This document shows positions 8,397-18,789 of a DNA stretch of 64,000 nt, one piece after another (position 1 is the first letter of the stretch; the number at the start of each line of letters is the position of its first letter). A model generated the notes under the pieces. It was not told where the DNA came from. It made no database searches and saw only the letters and a list, made by a program, of their open reading frames with translations. A program made the position numbers and the translations under genes. Where the stretch lies: NCBI GenBank assembly GCA_030144725.1, contig JASKMD010000003.1, positions 14,156,496 through 14,220,495 on the forward strand. The letters run 5' to 3'. Source of the stretch: Haematococcus lacustris (lineage: Eukaryota > Chlorophyta > Chlorophyceae > Chlamydomonadales > Haematococcaceae).

Positions 8397-11395
8397 GGAG
8401 CAGCCGGTGCGTCTGCCCAGGTGTCCTGTCAGGCTGCTGGGCCAGCTGGCCTGCCCCGCCTGCTGCGCGCTTGCCTGCCGGCTGTTAAGCCGTGTGGTGA
8501 GGAGGTCAGCAGGCAGGCGGTGCAGGTGCTGCAGGTGCTGGCGGCAGGGCGGCTGGAGCTCTGCCTGCATGACCTGCGGAGGGCAGTGCTGGGGGGACTC
8601 AGGTGCGGCCCCCCTGCTGACCCCTGCTGCCCCCCCTGCCGCTCGCCATGCTTCACCCCAGGCGGGGTAGGGGCCACTCCTCTTCAACCCAACCCTACCA
8701 TGTCCCCTACCGCCCTGGGCCCCACCTCCCCCTCCAGCCCCCTGCTGGCCCGCCAGTACGGCCTGTTGAATAGACACAGCCTCCTTCGCTTTCATCAATT
8801 TCTTGCCCAATTGCCTGGATCATAATACAACCCTCAACTTCACAGTTTGGCCCTAGCCCGGCCAGAAGTTCAGGAAAAGGAAACACGAAACCTAGGCACA
8901 ATCAAATCAAAGCGCAAGCGCAATCAAGCGCAACAGCGCCAGGAAACCATTGCTGCCCACCCTCCGGCCCGCTTAAAAGCAGCAGTTGCTCCGGCCTCTG
9001 CTGCCGCCCTGCAGGTGCCCCGCCCCTGCCACCCCCCCAGGCCACCCCCCCGGCAGCCTGCTGCCCGCCCTGGCCTGCGCCTACCAGCATGCCCCAGGGG
9101 TGAACGCCGTGCAGCTGTTCAGCCTAGACACCCCCGCAGCCAGCAGCCCGGCAGCCCCACCCAGCACCGCCCCAAGCAGCCCAGCAGCCCTGCGCCTAGG
9201 GCCGCCCCTCGCGCTGCTGTCAGTGGACTGGGCAGCTAGCCCAGAGGCGCTGATGCAGGCCGGGTACAGCGGGGCAGGGGCACTGCCTAGCCGGGTGCTG
9301 GCCTCAGGCACCCAAGCGCCTGGTCGGGGGGAGTTCCTGGTCGACCTCAGAGGCCAGGACCCCCTCCTGGTGCGATGATGGGGGGAGGTCTGACAGCCCC
9401 ACGATGACAGGGGGCAGGGCTGAGCATACAGAGTTGTGCTGGCTTTCCACCTGTTGTGGCATCCCCCCTCCCCCTCCCCCTCCCCCTCCCCCTCCCCCTC
9501 CCCCTCCCCCTCCCCCTCCCCCTCCCCCTCCCCCTCCCCCTCCCCCTCCTCCTCCCCCTCCCCCTCCCCCTCCCCCTCCCCCTCCCCCTCCCCCTCCCCC
9601 TCCCCCTCCCCCTCCCCCTCCCCCTCCCCCTCCCCCTCCCCCTCCCCCTCCCCCTCCCCCTCCCCCCTCCCCCTCCCCCTCCCCCTCCCCCTCCCCCTCC
9701 CCCTCCCCCTCCCCCTCCCCCTCCCCCCTCCCCCTCCCCCTCCCCCTCCCCCTCCCCCTCCCCCTCCCCCTCCCCCTCCCCCTCCCCCATCATTGCGCCC
9801 TCTTATTTCCCATTATTGCCCTCTTATTGCCCCGTATTGCGCCCTCTTTTTGCCCATTATTGCCCTCTTATTGCCCATTATTGCCCTCTTATTGCCCAGT
9901 ATTGCGCCCTCTTATTGCCCATTATTGCCCTCTTATTGCCCATTATTGCCCTCTTATTGCCCAGTATTGCGCCCTCTTATTGCCCATTATTGCCCTCTTA
10001 TTGCCCATTATTGCCCTCTTATTGCCCAGTATTGCGCCCTCTTATTGCCCATTATTGCCCTCTTATTGCCCATTATTGCCCTCTTATTGCCCAGTATTGC
10101 GCCCTCCTATTGCCCATTATTGCCCTCTTATTGCCCATTATTGCCCTCTTATTGCCCAGTATTGCGTCCTCTTGCCACGTGCTGGCCCATTGCAGCTGGA
10201 GGCAGTCCGGCTCAGCGGCCTGTTCCGGCCCGGGCGGGGCGCTGCAGGGCAAAGACGGGCGCACCTACCAGGTGTGGGGCCTGGCGCCTGCTGCTGCCCG
10301 GACCTCAGCCACCCGCAAGTACCTGGACATGGTGAGCGCTGCTGGCAGTGGAGCCTGGCAGCGGCAGAGGCAGGGGAGAGTGGGCCAGCGGCTGCAGGGA
10401 AGAGGAGGACACCTCAGCCAGTCATTCGCCACTGAGAGAGGCCCTCTTCAGGGCTGTGTGCTGACCTGCACCCGGCTTGCATCATGGCATCGGTGTCGGC
10501 CCCCAAGAGGGCCTAGTGCTCAGCTGCCAGCTGCTAGTGGCTGTAGGGCTGCTGGCTGCTGGGCAGGGGGTAGGGAGTGGTGAGGGGTGCAGGGGAGGGC
10601 TGTGTGCTGACTTGCACCCGGCTTGCATCATGGTCGACCTGCTCATCACGAGGGGTCAGGGCACGGCCACTCCCCTAGCCTTGTGAGCATAGCCTGATGG
10701 AGGGGGGTGATGGCAGTGATCGATGTGATGGTTTCTGTTGGCGACTTTCTTTATGTCAGCACAGGGTTTGAGAAGGGAGAAGCGAGAAGAGGCTAAGAGC
10801 TTAGGAAGGGGTCAGGACAGGGGCTCTGGAGGAGGAGCAGCAGACACCCCCCCCTGGGGACAGCAGCAGGGGCAGCAGCAGGCAGACCATGAGTCCCCCC
10901 CTCGCCCCGGCCCTCCCCTGAGCCCTGACCCTCCCCCCCCTCCTCCTCCCCCTTGCCTCCATGCAGGATCTGGAGGTATGTGACAGCATGGACCTCAGTG
11001 CTGTCCCCCTGGCCCGCGCCCAGCTGCCCCTCTCCCGCCGCCCTGGCCACCCCCCACTGCCGCCGCTGCCACGGCCCGGCTGCGGCTGGCGGCTCTTCAG
11101 CAGCAGTGGTCAGCGCCTGGGGTGTGGGACCCCTTGCCCCGACCATGGCACCCGCACCCTGAGCCTGGTGGGAAACCCTGAGGCTACAGCGCTGCAGGGG
11201 GGGCCTGCCAGGGGGCCAGCAGCAGCAGCAGCAGCAGCAGCAGCATCAGGGGCGGGGGCATGGGCAGCAGGGGCATGTGCTGGGGGAGGTGCTGGGGGAG
11301 GTGGCGGTGACGGTGCGGATGGAGCAGGAGCTGGATGTGGCATCCTTGCTGCTCGCCTACAGCACCACCCTGCCCCCCTCTGGCCAGGCTTGGGG
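5052..11395 (+). CDS. Large coiled-coil protein of unknown function (model partial)
   Basis: Exons seen: 5052-5213, 5365-5430, 6373-6518, 6778-6913, 6990-7212, 7765-8602, 9015-9369, 10196-10331 and one from 10967; most borders are GT-AG and join in phase. The ATG at 5052 starts a short helical exon ([10 protein letters not shown]). Exons 3 to 5 encode a long Ala/Gln/Glu heptad-like coiled coil, followed by a Pro/Ser linker, a poly-Ala tract and a Leu-rich region. Exon 10196-10331 has one base too many: its first half reads well in one frame and its second half ([14 protein letters not shown]) in another. Near 11280 a further frame reads [20 protein letters not shown]. The 3' end is not resolved. 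A centrosomal or ciliary scaffold is only a guess, prompted by the head-to-head ciliary neighbour; I do not recognise the family. Confidence 0.55.
5475..5600 (+). repeat. Dispersed repeat with segments A and B
   Basis: Segment A (GATAGCTACATAGAGCTAGA, about 5475-5518) is followed by segment B (AACAAGGAACAACATG to CTCACTCAGCTACT, about 5519-5600). Both recur on the opposite strand at 29325-29545, but there in the order A then B, not B then A as a simple inversion would give. Located in an intron of the coiled-coil gene. Confidence 0.7.
6241..6324. repeat. Three copies of an 18-bp hairpin motif
   Basis: ACAGGGTATGTACCCTGT occurs at 6241-6258, 6281-6298 and 6307-6324. Each is an 8-bp perfect inverted repeat around a TG dinucleotide. 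The cluster lies in the intron about 50 bp before exon 6373-6518. Confidence 0.85.
7230..7520. repeat. (GCCC)n microsatellite, about 290 bp
   Basis: Nearly uninterrupted tetranucleotide array that starts about 20 bp downstream of the 5' splice site at 7213. Long reading frames through it (poly Ala-Arg-Pro-Pro) are artefacts of the repeat. Confidence 0.95.
9467..9788. repeat. (CCCCCT)n microsatellite, about 320 bp
   Basis: Hexanucleotide polypyrimidine array with a few single-base slips, in the intron after exon 9015-9369. The complementary strand is G-rich and could form quadruplex or triplex structures. Not coding. Confidence 0.95.
9789..10180. repeat. 65-bp higher-order tandem repeat
   Basis: Sub-units of about 21 bp (CATTATTGCCCTCTTATTGCC) alternate with a variant starting CAGTATTGCGCCC. 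The variant recurs at 9897, 9962, 10027, 10092 and 10157, giving an exact 65-bp higher-order period. It fills the rest of the intron up to exon 10196. Confidence 0.92.
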
Positions 11396-11619
11396 TGAGT
11401 TGGGGTGGGGGAGGGGGAGGCAGGGGGGAGGCAGGGGGAAGGCAGGTCTAGCCTGGCGGGTGGGGGGGAAGGTGGAGTGGCAGGTGTGTGGATAGGTCCT
11501 CTAGGGTGTTGGGCCACTACCAGCGGCTGCTGACCCCCCCACCGCCTGTCCCTTTGCCCTTTGCCCCTTCCCTCAGACACCCACGACTGCACGGCCCCTC
11601 CTCATACTGCTGCATACAC

Positions 11620-12100
11620 AGCAAGGTTCCTAATCTGGATAGGCCTGATTTTGCCGTTTTCCCAAATTCGCACTTCAACACGCACGCTTTCTTTCATGAA
11701 CGGTCATTTGAGGTCGTGAGGATGGTGCGAATCGGTTTTGGACGGATCATCGCGTTTTGTCGGCTGATATGTGGCTGTCGCCGGTCACGCCCATTTAAAC
11801 CTTCCCGGCTGTTAAGGTCCCGCGTGCACTAGCGCGACGACTTATCCGTGCGAGCGCGGCCCCAATAGACACCTTGGTTGGAGCCCGATGTATCATAGTT
11901 AGTGCGCTTCGATCTTCTGCTACCCGTTGGCCGCGGCCTTGCGTCGAAAGTATTCTTTGTAAGCTCGCATGTCATTTTTCGGGCCCCATGAGCCTAGGTC
12001 CTACCGCACACCCCCAGCCCCTATGGCCAATTGAACCACTGGTGCTTCTCGGCAGTCTAGATTGCCTCTTGAGTAGTAGCTGTAACCCACAACCCTGTTG
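11620..12100. other. Lower-GC stretch without genes
   Basis: About 480 bp with balanced base composition, many TTTT/AAA runs and no codon structure, sitting abruptly between two very GC-rich gene regions. It could be the 3' flank of the coiled-coil gene plus the promoter of the next gene, or an inserted fragment. No terminal repeats were found. Confidence 0.4.
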
Positions 12101-12123
12101 CCCCTGCAACAGCCAGCAACTCA

Positions 12124-15100
12124 ATGGCTGCCGACTGTGCCTGCACCGGCTTCCCATACACAGCTATGCTGCAAGCCCCTGTAAGCACACCCCCGCTGGC
12201 CGCAGGGTCTGGCAGCAACAGCCTATCACCCCCCCAACTGCCCAGCCAGCTGGCGTTGGCGGCCAGCCCCCTGGCCCCCGGGCACTGGGCCCTGGCCCTG
12301 GCAGCGGAGCAGGTGGCGCTAGCCCGCCTCACAGACCACCTGGCCATGGCCCTGGCAAGAGCCAGCGGGGCGCTACTTGGTGGAGAGGGGGGTGGCGGGG
12401 CAGGGTGGCAGAGGGGAACGGCAGCAGGCTCTGGCGCAGGCTGCTGGTAAGGGCGGGGCGGGGCGGGGCGGGGCGGGGCGGGGCGGGGCGGGGCGGGGCG
12501 GGGCGGGGCGGGGCGGGGCGGGGCGGGGCGGGGCGGGGCGGGGCGGGGCGGGGCGGGGCGGGGCGGGGCGGGGCGGGGCGGGGCGGGGCGGGGCGGGGCG
12601 GGGCGGGGCGGGGCGGGGCGGGGCGGGGCGGGGCGGGGCGGGGCGGGCGGGGCGGGGCGGGGCGGGGCGGGGCGGGGCGGGGCGGGGCGGGGCGGGGCGG
12701 GGCGGGGGCGGGGCGGGGCGGGGCGGGGCGGGGCGGGGCGGGGCGGGGCGGGGGGCGGGGCGGGGCGGGGCGGGGGCGGGGCGGGGCGGGGCGGGGCGGG
12801 GCGGGGCGGGGCGGGGCGGGGCGGGGCGGGGCGGGGCGGGGCGGGGCGGGGCGGGGCGGGGCGGGGCGGGGGCGGGGCGGGGCGGGGCGGGGCGGGGCGG
12901 GGCGGGGCGGGGCGGGGCGGGGCGGGGCGGGGCGGGGCGGGGCGGGGCGGGGCGGGGCGGGGCGGGGCGGGGCGGGGCGGGGCGGGGCGGGGCGGGGCGG
13001 GGCGGGGCGGGGCGGGGCGGGGCGGGGCGGAAAGTAATGTGATATTGTGGGAACAGGGGCGGTGATGGCTGTGAGGCACACCTCCACATCTGCGACCTCC
13101 AAGCCTAGCCCCCAACAGCTAAGTGCCTGCTGCTGCTCAGTAGAACACGCTCCTGCTGCATGGAGGTTCCCACAGCTGCTCCCACAGCTGCTGCTGCTGC
13201 TGCTGCTGCTGCTGCAGACGTGGTGGTTGATTACTGTCATCAGGCTGTAGGCTGCAGCCGCACCTGCCTCCACCTAGCGGCCCAGGCACAGCTCAGCGAC
13301 ACCCCCCAGGCCTGGGCTGCGGGGCACCTGGCTGCTCAAGGGCTGCTGCTGCCTCAAAGGTCAGCAGGGCGCAGGCTGGGTTGTGGCTGCTGTGCGGCGG
13401 CGGGTTTGGGAAGGGGGTGGGTGAGTAGGTATCAGTGTTTGTAGTGGGGCACAGCTAGCTGCCCAATCTTGAGATGATGCAGCTGACGGACCTGCATTTC
13501 CAGCTGAGGCAAGAAGCTGGTGGGCCTGCACCTCACCTAGCTCGGTCCTCTGCTACCTAGTCTCCTGCCCCTGCCCTTACCCCTGCCCCAGCCCTACCCC
13601 CTGACCCCCTGGCCTCTTCCTGACCCCTTGTAGGTATCTGGCCCGTCAGCTGCTCGCCCTGCACCAGCACCTGGCCTTGACCTCCTGGGCAGCTCGACTG
13701 CAGCCCGCGGTCCTGACCCCCTTCCCCGCCACCATGGACCCCGCCCTCCTGCCGCCCGCTGACCCTGACGCTGACAGCAGCAGCGGCCAGGCAGGGCCAG
13801 GCAGCAGTGGCCGCAACCCTGAAGGTACCAACGGGGCAGAGGGTGCGGGAGGGGGCCTGGGGGGAGGCGGCAGGAGGGGAGGGGTCCCAGCAGCAGCCGA
13901 GGACTGGCCTCTGGGCTCGGGTCTGGTGCCAGCAGCTGAGGCGCAGCGCCTGCTGTCCCGCCTAGCCTGGGCGTACCAACAGCTGCGGCAGCTGGACACG
14001 CCTCTTGACGCTGCTGCCGCTGCTGCACCCGCTGCCCTCTTGCTCCCGGCTCTCTTGGACGTCCAGGCTGGTCAGGCTGAGCTGCCGCCCGCGCTGCAGC
14101 AGCTGCCAAGCTGGCCTCAGGGGTGGGACAGCGACTCAGCCCGGCTGCCCGCCCTGCTGCTGCCACCAGGGGGGGTCAGCGCAGGGCAGGGGCCAGCTAG
14201 CCTCACAGGGCAGGTCCCGGGCACCCCCAGGGCGCTTGAGCAGCTGGCGCATGATAGCAGTGCAGGCCGCCAGCCGTCAGGCACGGTGGCAGCAGCAGCG
14301 GCTGGGCCGTCACCAGCTCCTATACAAGGAGGGGGCGCGTCCAGGGGGGTTGCCGGGGGGCTGGGCCTGGCGGCTGCTGCCCAAGCCTTGTGTGCCGCGG
14401 TGCAGGTGCAAGCGGCGCTGGCAGTTCAGGGGTGCCAGGCGGCAGCAGCAGCCTGCCACCAAGCCCTGGCCTCAGCCCTTCCTTCAAGCCTGCCCTCCCC
14501 CCTCACCCCCTCACTGCCCACCCCACCACCCCACCCCCCCACCACCAGCAAAGGATCAGGGGAGGGGGGCTGGGGTGGCGGCCCCGCCCTGGGCTGTGCC
14601 CTGGCTGCTGCACAGCAAGCAGCTGCGGCCTCACTGGCAGCAGGGACAGCCAGGCTGCTGCCGGCCCTGCAGGCAATGGGCCAGGCCAGCCTGGCCGTGG
14701 TGCTGGCCCAGGGGGGGTGGTCCGAGGGCTGCGCAGGGTCCCCCCCCACACTGGCCTCCAGCACCACCACCCAGTCCAGCACCACCTCCGCTGCTGCAGG
14801 CTCGGCCTTGGCCCTGGCTGGGCAGCAGGCTGGGCAGCAGCAGGCGGTGCAGGGGGGCAGGCCAGGGCCCCGAGTGCAAGAGCGGTCCAAGGTCTGGTGG
14901 CACCCTGGCAGAGTGTGCGGCGGCTCTGGCTGGAGCAGGAGGAGCAGCAGCAGTGGAGGCTGCAACACATGGTGGCCAGGATGTTTTGGCCCAACTCATA
15001 GCTCCACACAGCCATGCAGCAGCAGGGGAGGCGGCTGCGGCAGCGGAGGCAGCAGGGGGGCCAGCAGCAGCAGGGGTGGGAGTGAGCGCAGCAGAGGGGC

Positions 15101-18026
15101 TGCAGGCAGCAGTGGTGGTGTACAGGAGGGTGCAGGTGCAGCTGCAGCCATCGCTGGGTCTGCTGCTGCAGGCCACCCCCTTGGCCACCCCTGCCCCCTC
15201 CTCCCACGCTGCTCTGGCCTGGTTGCTGGCCTCCCACACCCTACACTGCCAGCTCAGCGCAGCCTGCAGCTTCTGGTCTGCTGCCTGCGCCCTGTGGCCG
15301 CTGCAGCCGCTGCTGCTGGGCAGGGGAGCGGGCAGGGGGGCCGCACTGGGCGGAGCGCTGGGCAGCATGGCTGACGAGGCTGTGCGCGTCGTCAGGGATG
15401 TACAGGTTAGGGAGGGGGAGGGGGAGGGGGAGGGGGAGGGGGAGGGGGAGGGGGAGGGGGAGGGGGAGGGGGAGGGGGAGGGGGAGGGGGAGGGGGAGGG
15501 GGAGGGGGAGGGGGAGGGGGGAGGGGGAGGGGGAGGGGGAGGGGGAGGGGGGAGGGGGAGGGGGAGGGGGAGGGGGAGGGGGAGGGGGAGGGGGAGGGGG
15601 AGGGGGAGGGGGAGGGGGAGGGGGAGGGGGAGGGGGAGGGGGAGGGGGAGGGGGAGGGGGAGGGGGAGGGGGAGGGGGAGGGGGAGGGGGAGGGGGAGGG
15701 GGAGGGGGAGGGGGAGGGGGGAGGGGGAGGGGGAGGGGGAGGGGAGGGGGAGGGGGAGGGGGAGGGGGAGGGGGAGGGGGAGGGGGAGGGGGAGGGGGAG
15801 GGGGAGGGGGAGGGGAGGGGGAGGGGGAGGGGGAGGGGGAGGGGGAGGGGGAGGGGGAGGGGGAGGGGGAGGGGGAGGGGGAGGGGGAGGGGGAGGGGGA
15901 GGGGGAGGGGGAGGGGGAGGGGGAGGGGGAGGGGGAGGGGGAGGGGGAGGGGGAGGGGGAGGGGGAGGGGGGAGGGGGAGGGGGAGGGGGAGGGGGAGGG
16001 GGAGGGGGAGGGGGAGGGGTGCTCACAGACACACAGCCAGATGTTTACTCAACGCATGCCTGTTGCCTGCAGTCCCTGCTGGGTGCATTCCAATTGAACC
16101 GCGTGTACCCAGGCGAGGTGGTGGCCGCCGCCCTGCCCCTCCTGCTGCCCCTGTTCAGCAGCCTGGTGGCCCGGGCCGTGACCAGGGTGTTTGACCTGGC
16201 GGCTGAGCTGCTGCTGCTGCCGCACTCCCCCCTTCCACACCAATGGCAGGGCGGGGCTGCATGGCTAGGACCTCCCTTGCTGGTCAGCAGCACCTCAGTG
16301 TGTCAGGTGAGGGTTGGCAAGGCGCTCTCACCCTGCTGCGCGGGCCATGCTGCATGTGGAATGTGGCAAAGCAAAATGCATACTTCGCACGTGCTTTCCT
16401 CCTCTCATCACCTCTTGTGTGGGTCTTTGCCCGCATGGAGCTCAGGCTTCATGACTTCCATACTCCCTCCTGATAAGAGCAGCTGGCAGCCAGGGTGGCG
16501 ACAGTACCAGTGGTGCTGCCTGCTCTCAGCACAGCCTTCCTCTGCTGTCCGAGCAGGTGCTGGACCTGGCGCCCACCACCCCTGCCCTGGCTGCGCAGCG
16601 GTGCACCACCTACCACAGCCCCCCATCCAGACCTCCACCTCCTGAAGCTGCGTGCCCTCAGACCGACTCCAGCCGTGGTGGGCTGCAGCAGCAGGCAGAA
16701 CCGCCTTCGCCGGGGCTGTGGGTCCGGCCATTCAAAGGCTGCCTGCTGCTCCTGACTCCTGATCCAGAGCTCTCTGACCCCAACACTGCAGCAGAGACCA
16801 AGACACAGGATGGCAGCCCCGACACAGCCCCGCCTACACACTCGGAGCTGGGTCAGGGCCGCCTCGCGTCCCCAACCCCGCTCCCATGGATGTCGTCTCA
16901 TGCGCTGGCCGCAGCCCGCGCTGCCGCCACCATACTGGGCTGGGCCGCGTCCACGTTGCCGGAGTATGCCGCTCAGCCAGATTTGTGTGGGCTGCCCGAC
17001 CGCGAATTGCTGGCTGCAATCGCGAAACGGGTTGACGGGGTGCTGCTGTTGTGTGCGCGCGACCAGCTTGGCTCCGCGTTGAAATGGCTAGATGCGGCGA
17101 GAGTGCCAGTGCTGGACCCAGCAGCAGACAACGACGTCGGGTTGGCTGCAGCCCTTACAGCAGGGGCACACGTTATGGATGGCGAGGCTGCTGGGCAGAG
17201 GCACGTCAGTTCACGCGTTGGTGGCACCGATGTTGAGGTCCCCGAGCCGATAGCGGAGCTGGCACGGCATGTAGTGGCTCGTCTCGCGCTGCGGCGAACA
17301 TACTTAGAGTCCTGCGAGAGCCAGATCAAGCTTCACCAGCCAGGTTCCGCCTCGTCGACGGTGGTTGAACCAGGGACGCCAACGAACCTCCTGGCCCTAC
17401 ACAGTCTGGCTTCCCGGCTGGCATGTGCGGGTTGGGCCAGTAACGTCACAGACGTGCAACTGGTCGCGTCGCTGCTCACGGAAGTGGAGCATGTACACGC
17501 ACGCTTGGCCAGTGCGTTGTCAGCACTGAAGGACCACTTGGCCAGAAGCGCTACGCTGGACGCACTTGTGTCGCCGATGGTGGCAGAAGCGCGGAAATTG
17601 GCGGCTCAGCGAAAGCTCTTCTTGCAGGGTGTGATCGCAGTGCCCGTTGTTGTCGCACAGTCGCAGGCGGCGGCGGTAGCCCGGGACAGGACACGCGCCT
17701 GTGCCGCGGCGGTGACGGAAGCGCTCGAGGCGGCGCTTCAGAGTTCACAGGAGGCGAGATGTGCCGAGAGCAGCGCGGCGGAACCTTTGCAAGAGGACCC
17801 GGCAAGCGAAGCCGATCCTCCCGATCCCGCGCCTGCGACCCTCGTGACCGACGATGAAGAAACCCACATCATACTCAACGCTGACGCAAGAGACGATGTC
17901 AGCACATCCAGCGAGGACTATGAGCCGAACGTCATGCCGCTAGCATTGAGAGCTGAGCAAGACTCGGACGTCGACTCAATCTTCAGCTTGGCGGGCTTGC
18001 CGACCCACCTCACCCATTCACGGTGA
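12124..18026 (+). CDS. Large Ala/Leu-rich protein, unrecognised (model partial)
   Basis: Supported exons: from ATG 12124 to 12446, one ending at 13359, 13634-15405, 16073-16306 and 16557-18026 (TGA). Borders at 13359/13634, 15405/16073 and 16306/16557 are GT-AG and in phase. The join across the GGGCG array (12446 to about 13190) does not keep frame, so an exon or base is missing there. Exon 13634-15405 is one base out; its frame changes around 14850-14920 in a G-rich run. The product is rich in amphipathic Ala/Leu helices (for example [22 protein letters not shown] in exon 16073-16306) and ends in an acidic Asp/Glu/Ser tail. A tethering or scaffold protein is possible, but no domain is recognised. 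It may instead be the 3' half of the preceding gene. Confidence 0.5.
12450..13032. repeat. (GGGCG)n microsatellite, about 580 bp
   Basis: Pentanucleotide array with rare slips, starting four bases after the GT of the 5' splice site at 12447. All long Gly-Arg or Pro-Ala reading frames here are repeat artefacts. Confidence 0.96.
15406..16019. repeat. (GGGGGA)n microsatellite, about 610 bp
   Basis: Purine hexanucleotide array filling most of the intron between exons 13634-15405 and 16073-16306. It starts within about 7 bases of the splice donor (GTTAGG). The long Gly/Glu frames are not genes. Confidence 0.96.
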
Positions 18027-18789
18027 CTGCTACACTCACGCACGGCTCCACGATTATGTACCGGTTAGTACCCATGTCCCTAGCGCCCATGGAAGAGGCT
18101 GTCAAAGCTGTCTAGCAGGCTCCTCAGTAGCAGGAGCAGGAGTAGGGGCGACAGACACATAGGAGCCTGGCTGGTAGTTCACATACAAACCTCATGGGGT
18201 GGGTATGACACACACAACCTCGCCCACATACACAGCATGTGTGCAGCAGAAACAAAACCCCTCTGCAAGGCAGATAACGACAGCAGGGTAGATGTTTAAC
18301 TCACGGCATGTCATGACTGGGGAGAGCTAGTACGCTTTGGGTTTGTTGGTGGCCCTACGTCTCGACAGGGAGCCTCGCGGTCATTAGCACGGAACGTGCC
18401 AGCGGGATGGGGTCCGTAGCTGTCAAGGGAGTCACATGACTAGTGGCGGTCTATTGTGGTAGGTGGTCGCACACAGCAGCCCAATACCCTGCAGGAGATG
18501 TGTGGCCATCAGGCTCCTGTAACATGTCACCCCACAGCTGCAAGACTATGCAACGCTGGATTGTGTAGAAATGTCACCCACAGAGCACTCACAGACAACA
18601 CCTTGTTCCAAGCTGAAATGAGGATGTAGTGCTGCAGGAGATGTGTTTGGAGAGGGTGTATGTGTAGGCTACTGCACAGCAATGCATGCCGCCTTGCACA
18701 GCGTTATTCGTGACATCATTCTGCGGGCTGCGACAGTCAACTCCCCGCTATCCCACCAGGCGGGTATGGTTATCGGTCGTGGTCCTAGA
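18027..18789. other. Convergent intergenic region with candidate polyadenylation signal
   Basis: Separates two genes ending toward each other. A TGTAA motif, the usual polyadenylation signal of chlorophycean algae, lies on the plus strand at 18518-18522, about 490 bases after the 18026 stop. No counterpart was found for the minus-strand gene. No ORF, tRNA or obvious repeat. Confidence 0.5.

Noticed and set aside
9404..10583. Three overlapping 300-375-codon frames of poly Pro/Leu/Ser with CPLL repeats
   Set aside because: They are all readings of the (CCCCCT)n and 65-bp repeats in an intron, one per frame, with no conserved sequence.
11874..13273. Very long Gly-Arg-Gly-Ala and Pro-Ala-Pro-Pro frames on both strands
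   Set aside because: Produced by the GGGCG pentamer, which is open in every frame.
13729..13738. Kozak-like GCCACCATGG as a gene start
   Set aside because: It lies inside an exon whose frame is open and in phase upstream to the splice acceptor at 13634.
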